A stretch of DNA of 64,000 bases, taken from assembly GCA_018873225.1 (NCBI GenBank), contig JAEILZ010000008.1, positions 1,116,001 through 1,180,000 of the forward strand. The letters run 5' to 3'. The notes below the pieces were generated by a model, which saw only the letters and a list, made by a program, of their open reading frames with translations, had not been told where the DNA came from and searched no databases. This document shows positions 59,164 to 64,000 of this stretch, piece after piece. The DNA comes from [Phialemoniopsis] sp. UDSM-2020 (taxonomy: Eukaryota > Ascomycota > Sordariomycetes > Thyridiales > Thyridiaceae). Within the stretch, counting starts at the first letter, position 1, and the number at the start of each line of letters is the position of its first letter. The position numbers and the translations under genes are program-made.

Positions 59164-61451
59164 TTATGTGTATCCCAAAGTGTTGTGCCAGGCCCTGGCA
59201 TCCCAGTCATGAGGATCTTGCATGGTACAGTCTGCTCCCAGCGGCGAGGGTAGATTTGACTTTTCCAACCCTGTCCCGGTGAACGCAAGCCATTCCGCAT
59301 GGAGCGGGGCCTGAAAGTGCTTCAACAGCACCGTCGAACTGTTTGACGTTTCTTGCGAGATCTCGCAGTGCTTGTTGAAAGATCCTATCCAATGTTAGTC
59401 ATTGCTAGGAGCCGCAGTTTAGACAGTACTCACGCATCAAGAACTTTGGCAGATACCAGAACTCTCCAAATTGCTCCAGGAAGAGTAACAAAAGAGTCTT
59501 GTACGTGGACAGCCTGGTCACCAGCTCCGGTTCGTGCACGGAAATGACGCTGATGTGGATCTGAAGGACTACCAAGGCTGTGTAGATGATGAAGCAGATA
59601 GCAGGGTCGACGCCAGTCGAGTGCTGGCTGTTCCACTCCTTGACTACTGCTACAACGTCCTGAGCATACTCCAAGGTCTTCTCTCGGAAATTCGCCTGAT
59701 CCTCGATGGTATCCGTTGAGTAGAGCGAGAAGGCTGTCAGGAGGCGAGCTGCGTGGATGTGGAGGCCGCAGATCATCCGGGCGTGGTGATCTGCGCAACT
59801 TTCATCATGCAAGACGTTGCGAGTCACCTTCAGGTAGCCCGGGGGCAGCGATAGTGTCAGTGCCGAAGTATAGGTCTCGAAGGCTGCGAGGCGCGTCTTG
59901 AGTCGATCTGACGGGTTCTGAAACCAAAGTCGATATAGCGTAGCAGATTCTCGGAGCAGCGCCGTGGTGATGATATGGATGTTGAAGTTCACATGCTGGC
60001 CTAGGGCCGTGACTTGCTTCACAGTCTGCCACAGAAGCTCCGGCTCATCCGGCAAGAGTATCTCGGGCCTTTCGCCGCCGCCCGGCGGTGGGCTGGTGAG
60101 AAGGGATGTCCTGATGCTGTCGATCTGAATGACAAAAGGAATGGCGGCCGTGATATTCGAGTAAGAGTCGAGGCAGAAGATAGACCACCACACGGTCTTC
60201 CATTCGTCTCTTTCTTCCTCGTCGAGCGGATTCGCCATGCAGGACATCGATCCTGCCCAGCTGCTGATCTGGTGGAGTCTGTAGTGGTGCGCCTTCCGGG
60301 TGAGGTTGCCGATGCGCAGCCATGCCTTCTCCCCGGGATTCTGGTGAAATTCGTAAAATGCAAGTAGACAAGCCTGCCTAAAATCGTCGAGCGTCGGCCG
60401 TCCTGTTGCCCTCTCCATGCCCGGCACAGACTTGTCGGATAAATGGGTCTGCACCGACGCAGCGAAGTCCAGTTCGTGCCAGAAGCTTGGTCTTCCGAGC
60501 ATCCGGGCCGTTATGGTCAGCATCACCGCTAACAAGTCCCTGTCTGCAGTACCGTCGTTGTGCTGTTTGATGAACTTATCGCGGTTCAGGATCGGCATGC
60601 AAGGATGCACATCTGAGAAAAAACTCTCCAGCCTGGAGTCAAAATGGAGAGATCAGCAACAAATCCAACGCGAATCTTATGAAGGGCTGGCTATACATTT
60701 GCTTCTCTTGATCAAACGTCAAATTTGGCTCGGCTCCGGCAAGCGTGTCCTGCGGCGTTACCAGCCAGCTGTCAGGAAAGACCGGTTGCGGATCGTTGTT
60801 GGCCAGGTTGTTGAGCACTGAGACGGCATCAAAGTATCGTGGGTCGAGCTGCACCAGGGGATCTTCGATGAGTTCTGGAAACGCTTGGGGGCTTGGTCTT
60901 CGCCGTTTCGATGCCTGAGCTCCTGCTTCAGGATAGCAAGTCAGCTCGATGCGCCGCGATTCTCTTGTCGGACCGGGTGAAGTACCTGAGCGGCGTCGGG
61001 CAGCTCCTTTGGCCGGACCCGGTCTCTTTCGGGTGGCAGAATACTGGCAGTCCTCTCCATTCTCGGAGCAACGGGAACAAGTAGGTCGCTTCATGTCACC
61101 TACTTCAGGCGTCAGTTCCGCGATGTATGGGGTCTAGGCATCGAATTTCAGGGCTGGCTCGTACATTTCACCTTTTTACTGTACTCGCGTCAGTCGTTGC
61201 TGTCAAGCGTCGCCTTAAGATCCTCAATTCGGCAAGAGAACTTACACAATGCAGCGATCACACACGCGACTTCTAGGCTCGTCGGGAGCCGACCGGCTTC
61301 CCGGCGAATTGCTGTCGAGAGTCAGAGGCGACGTCTCGTCCATGATGAAGTTCGGGACCTGCACAGTGAACTCGGTGGAGCTTGACAGATCGCTATCGAG
61401 GGCGACGTCCATGATCGAATCGCCCAAGGTGATATTACTAATAGGCGGCAT
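59164..61451 (-). CDS. Zn2Cys6 transcription factor 2 with 14-nt microexon in the zinc cluster
   Basis: Nuclear regulator. Exons 61246-61451, 61165-61178, 60697-61099, 59434-60632 and 59164-59384 give 680 residues. The cluster is Cys64, 67, 74, 81, 84 and 91 (C-x2-C-x6-C-x6-C-x2-C-x6-C), reconstructed only when the 14-nt second exon is included: it supplies the end of Val69, KKVK and the first base of Cys74. Both flanking introns (67 and 65 nt) fit GTAAGT...TACAG and GTACGA...GTAG. A basic linker KRPGPAKGAARRR follows. The middle domain (HPCMPILNRDKF, AWLRIGNLTRKAHHYRLHQ, WWSIFCLDSYSNIT) is fungal-specific regulatory type. A last 49-nt intron with GACTAAC branch leads to a tail ending MQDPHDWDARAWHNTLGYT; without it the frame stops at 59405. 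It is divergent from the FAH-family gene. Confidence 0.87.
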
Positions 61452-61877
61452 GGCAGTCGTATCCGTATCACCAGTCAGTTGTCGTCACAATTAGAGTGAG
61501 AGATGCATGACAAGATTGCACTCGCGGGGGAGACGGCAAAGATTCTGGGGTCTTTGACGTCTCCGCAGCTCCAAACCCAAAAGAGACTAGCCAAGGCTGT
61601 GCACCAATAAGTGTGTTGGGACTGTACATGTATTGACCGGAAATGGTATCATGGTCTCCCAACCACTCAACACCACGACGTCCACCCAAGAAATCAGATT
61701 TACTACTTGCATAGACATTCTTGTGCAGATCAAAGCAGTCATTACGAAGAGTCCTATTCTGAGAGTCTTGATGAGCCAAACGCGGTCTCAATATCTCATC
61801 GTGTCAGATGTACCTCTTATTCCCGGGACAGCTAATTGGTGCGCCCGACAACCACACGGAGTGGGACCAGTCCCGCC

Positions 61878-61900
61878 CGGAGGAACCTCGAGATCCTCCG
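61878..61900. promoter_or_regulatory. Inverted repeat CGGAGGA-N9-TCCTCCG
   Basis: Perfect 7-bp arms with a 9-nt spacer; its ends give CGG-N17-CCG. Paired CGG/CCG triplets are the classic Zn2Cys6 binding pattern. Another small inverted repeat, GGGAC-CA-GTCCC, lies just left at 61863-61874. Confidence 0.5.
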
Positions 61901-61919
61901 AGGAATAACTGACCTTGGC

Positions 61920-61936
61920 CGGCGCTCGGAGCGCCG
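61920..61936. promoter_or_regulatory. Gal4-type palindrome CGG-N11-CCG
   Basis: The sequence CGGCGCTCGGAGCGCCG is an 8-bp perfect inverted repeat around one central G and fits CGG-N11-CCG exactly, the spacing used by Gal4. It sits 209 bp upstream of the FAH-family start and about 470 bp upstream of the regulator 2 start. Binding by either nearby regulator is inference. Confidence 0.55.
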
Positions 61937-62144
61937 ATATACCGATACACCACGCGTCCGCTTCCGTAGGGATCATGCGCTGCTTAGCCGATCACAAAGG
62001 TTCGGATTTAATTTTAGATGTATCTCGGGTCGGATGATGTCAATGCTGTGTAGGTAGTGAAATCGTATAATAATAATTTCCCGCCGAGTGCGTCTGAGGA
62101 TCGTGGAGCTAGTACACATTCAAGTCTTCTAGCCAACGTCCAAA

Positions 62145-63177
62145 ATGTCGACTTTCCAGGCTCTTGTCCGGTTCGAGGCAGATGATGGCCAGACATACTT
62201 TGCCGATATCGAGCCCAGTAGTGTCACTACCTTGAGTGCTGGCTTCCAATTAGAAGCATTCTCATCACTTGCAGACTTTACAGCGAAGCGTGGAGGGAAA
62301 TCAGTCAAGCTGGTCAAGATCCTCGCACCTGTGCCAAACCCCGAGCTTCCGATCTACTGTGTCGGCCTCAACTACAAGTCTCATGCAGAAGAAAACAAGG
62401 TTGATAGGCATATCTTGATCTACAAGGCCTTCCGAAGATATTGACAAGTTACGAACAGGCAACTATTCCTCAACACCCTCCTCTTTGGGTCAAACCAGCT
62501 GCTGCGCTTGCCAACCCGGGTGAAGACATCCCTATTGAGAAATTCTGCACCAAGAACCTCCTCGATTATGAGGTCTGTTACCTGCCTCTTGATTTGCTGA
62601 ACTCGCATCATCATCACTCACTGCTTCAAATTAGGGCGAGTATGTGTTTGTGACCTCGCGAGAGTGCCGTAGCATCACCCCAGAAGAAGCAGAGGACTAC
62701 ATCCTGGGCTACACCGTAGGCAATGATCTATCTTGCCGGATGTTCCAGCACCCCGCCCAGATGGGAGGGCAATATTTCTATGCCAAGGCGTTTGACAAAT
62801 TCGCCCCGATCGGACCTGTCTTAGTGTCGCCCAAGATCTTTGCCAACGGTGGCAAGGGCCGGAAGCTCATCACAAAAGTCAACGGTGACGTCCTGCAGGA
62901 AGCTAGCATACAAGAGGATCAAATCTTCAGTCCAGCTCAGGTTTTGAGCTGGATGAGCCAGGGTAAATACCATCCCCACTCGAACATGACATATGAAAGT
63001 CTTTAATCGGGTACGATAGGCACCACTATTCCTGCCGGCACGGCGGTCATGACTGGCACTCCGGCTGGCGTGGGTTGGTTCCATGATCCGAAACGGTTGC
63101 TTAGCGATGGAGATGTGGTTGAGATTGAGCTTTCGGGACTCCCTACACTCAGAAACAAGGTTGTCTTCGAATCGTGA
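62145..63177 (+). CDS. Fumarylacetoacetate hydrolase (FAH) family enzyme
   Basis: Metal-dependent hydrolase, decarboxylase or isomerase acting on oxo-acids, of the FAHD1/acylpyruvase/2-hydroxyhepta-2,4-diene-dioate isomerase group. Exons 62145-62399, 62459-62572, 62635-62962 and 63020-63177 give 284 residues. The N-terminal variable part is followed by LPIYCVGLNYKSHAEE, then DYEGEYVFVTS with acidic metal ligands, ILGYTVGNDLSCR, QYFYAKAFDKFAPIGPVLV, and MTGTPAGVGWF near the end, all core FAH blocks. The first donor (GTTGAT) is weak but the phase and homology support it. There is no signal peptide, so it is cytosolic or mitochondrial. It pairs divergently with regulator 2, suggesting a catabolic target such as aromatic ring-cleavage products. 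Confidence 0.92.
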
Positions 63178-63278
63178 GAGTTGCATATCTCGAGACGGCA
63201 TATAGAAGTAGAGTCTTGTGCAAACCGAACATGACGAACACACTATATTTTAAACCCAAAAGACCGTTTGTGTTATAT

Positions 63279-64000
63279 TTACGTGGAGAACATTCCCGCT
63301 TTCAACAATTCATCGAATACATCATCATCAACGTAGTCCCCAATACCTGGCTCAATATGTTGTCGTTTCCGTCCTTCCGCCATGGTCGATGACTCGGCTT
63401 CCTGATTCTCTTCGACTGGGGCTCGTCTCTTCCGCTTTGAACGCTTCTTATTCGAATCAGCTTTGGAAGATGTCTTTACGTTCTTGGTGAACTGATGGCG
63501 CGGTATTTCCACCACAGGCTCATCGGCTACGCTCTTCTTCGAACCGGGAACGGCGTTAGGTGCTCGGGAGGACGATTGGACATTTTCTGGGTGAGACGCG
63601 CGTTCCTTGCCTTTTGCCTGACTCCCAGGCTGATTAATCTTGGGATCAGGCTGCCTGTTCACAGTTGGAGCTGGCGTTCTGCGGCGATGAGGAGCGCCTT
63701 CTTCAAATTCAAATTTCTCGCTGGTCCCGAGTCCTGTCTGGGCCGTAGTCAGGACATCCCATTGTGCCCTTGGTATCTTCGCACCCCATTGCTCCCTGGC
63801 ATCTTCACGGTCATCATTGCGAGGCCGCGGTTGTTCGACCTGCTGAAGACGCTCGACAAAGGTTTTCGCCTTTTCCGAATAGCTGTTATCACGCTTTACA
63901 CAGCCCACCCCGTTCAGATTTTCTGACAAGTTGTCAAGTGTTTGGGTACAGAGATGCCAGTCTGATCTGTAGTTCACGACCAACTCGCCAATCAATCCGT
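63279..64000 (-). CDS. C-terminal part of a charged, probably nuclear protein (cut by window edge)
   Basis: An open frame of about 240 residues continuing past the right edge, so the N-terminus is missing. The visible part is mostly hydrophilic and low complexity. It has a helical segment VNYRSDWHLCTQTLDNLSENL, a Pro/Arg/Gln-rich middle with RRRTPAP, a strongly basic stretch NKKRSKRKRRAP that looks like a nuclear localisation signal, and an acidic aromatic end DYVDDDVFDELLKAGMFST. I recognise no family. It converges with the FAH-family gene (101-bp gap). Introns further upstream cannot be judged. Confidence 0.6.
   Translation of the reverse strand, partial: GLIGELVVNYRSDWHLCTQTLDNLSENLNGVGCVKRDNSYSEKAKTFVERLQQVEQPRPRNDDREDAREQWGAKIPRAQWDVLTTAQTGLGTSEKFEFEEGAPHRRRTPAPTVNRQPDPKINQPGSQAKGKERASHPENVQSSSRAPNAVPGSKKSVADEPVVEIPRHQFTKNVKTSSKADSNKKRSKRKRRAPVEENQEAESSTMAEGRKRQHIEPGIGDYVDDDVFDELLKAGMFST

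Larger units (their letters stand above)
61452..62144. promoter_or_regulatory. Shared divergent promoter of regulator 2 and FAH-family gene
   Basis: A 693-bp region between the start codons of the regulator (minus) and the FAH-family gene (plus). It contains a cluster of three short perfect inverted repeats at 61863-61936, two with CGG...CCG ends (listed separately). No coding sequence is supported. Confidence 0.55.

Noticed and set aside
59207..59392. Alternative last-exon frame for regulator 2 reading RIFQQALRDL
   Set aside because: The phase left by the GTGAGT donor at 59433 selects a different frame that stays open to 59164; this one would require another acceptor.
1..64000. CRISPR arrays, bacterial operons, rRNA or transposase genes
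   Set aside because: None seen; the gene structures are eukaryotic and no regularly spaced repeats or transposase-like frames were found by eye.

Overview
The window looks like nuclear DNA of a filamentous ascomycete, most likely a Sordariomycete. The signs are short GT-AG introns (about 50-140 nt) with CTAAC/CTGAC branch sites, GC-rich third codon positions, and fungal families such as Zn2Cys6 regulators, an AA9 polysaccharide monooxygenase, GH55, subgroup C GH18 chitinase, LysM proteins, rhodopsin-domain membrane proteins and an unspecific-type haloperoxidase. The order or genus cannot be fixed from sequence reading alone. Exon structures below were worked out by hand from splice signals, reading phase and family conservation; none has transcript support.

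Layout. 1-5.6 kb: squalene synthase (ERG9) and a secreted proteinase K-like subtilase on the opposite strand. 5.6-12.2 kb: sparse, with a small secreted protein of unknown function and a seven-helix PQ-loop-like membrane protein. 12.2-18.4 kb: a 16-exon secreted enzyme joining a GH55 beta-1,3-glucanase to an SGNH/GDSL esterase domain, followed by an AA9 monooxygenase. 21-30.3 kb: mainly housekeeping genes, namely an F-box protein, GPI mannosyltransferase 1 (GPI14), translin-associated factor X, a PAQR/hemolysin-III membrane protein and a cytochrome P450. 32-34.8 kb: a rhodopsin-domain membrane protein and a secreted heme haloperoxidase.

36-45.8 kb is a chitin-related locus. A large killer-toxin-like subgroup C GH18 chitinase and a six-module LysM protein are transcribed head to head from one 950-bp intergenic region, flanked by a small soluble protein and a single-pass membrane protein of unknown function. 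45.8-51.7 kb holds an amidohydrolase, a secreted FAD-dependent oxidoreductase and a second rhodopsin-domain protein.

54.3-63.2 kb contains two consecutive divergent regulator/enzyme pairs: Zn2Cys6 regulator with amidohydrolase, then Zn2Cys6 regulator with fumarylacetoacetate-hydrolase-family enzyme. Inverted repeats with CGG/CCG ends, one of them exactly CGG-N11-CCG, lie in the second shared promoter. This looks like a small catabolic or secondary-metabolism module. The right edge cuts a charged, nuclear-looking protein.

The most unusual items are the GH55-SGNH fusion (with a probable GC-AG intron), the divergent chitinase/LysM pair, the paired regulator/enzyme modules with their palindromes, and a zinc cluster whose codons are split by a 14-nt microexon. 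Several introns keep the reading frame open (F-box, amidohydrolase 2, regulator 1), so naive open reading frames there overcall protein sequence. Long open frames antisense to GC-rich genes were treated as shadows.
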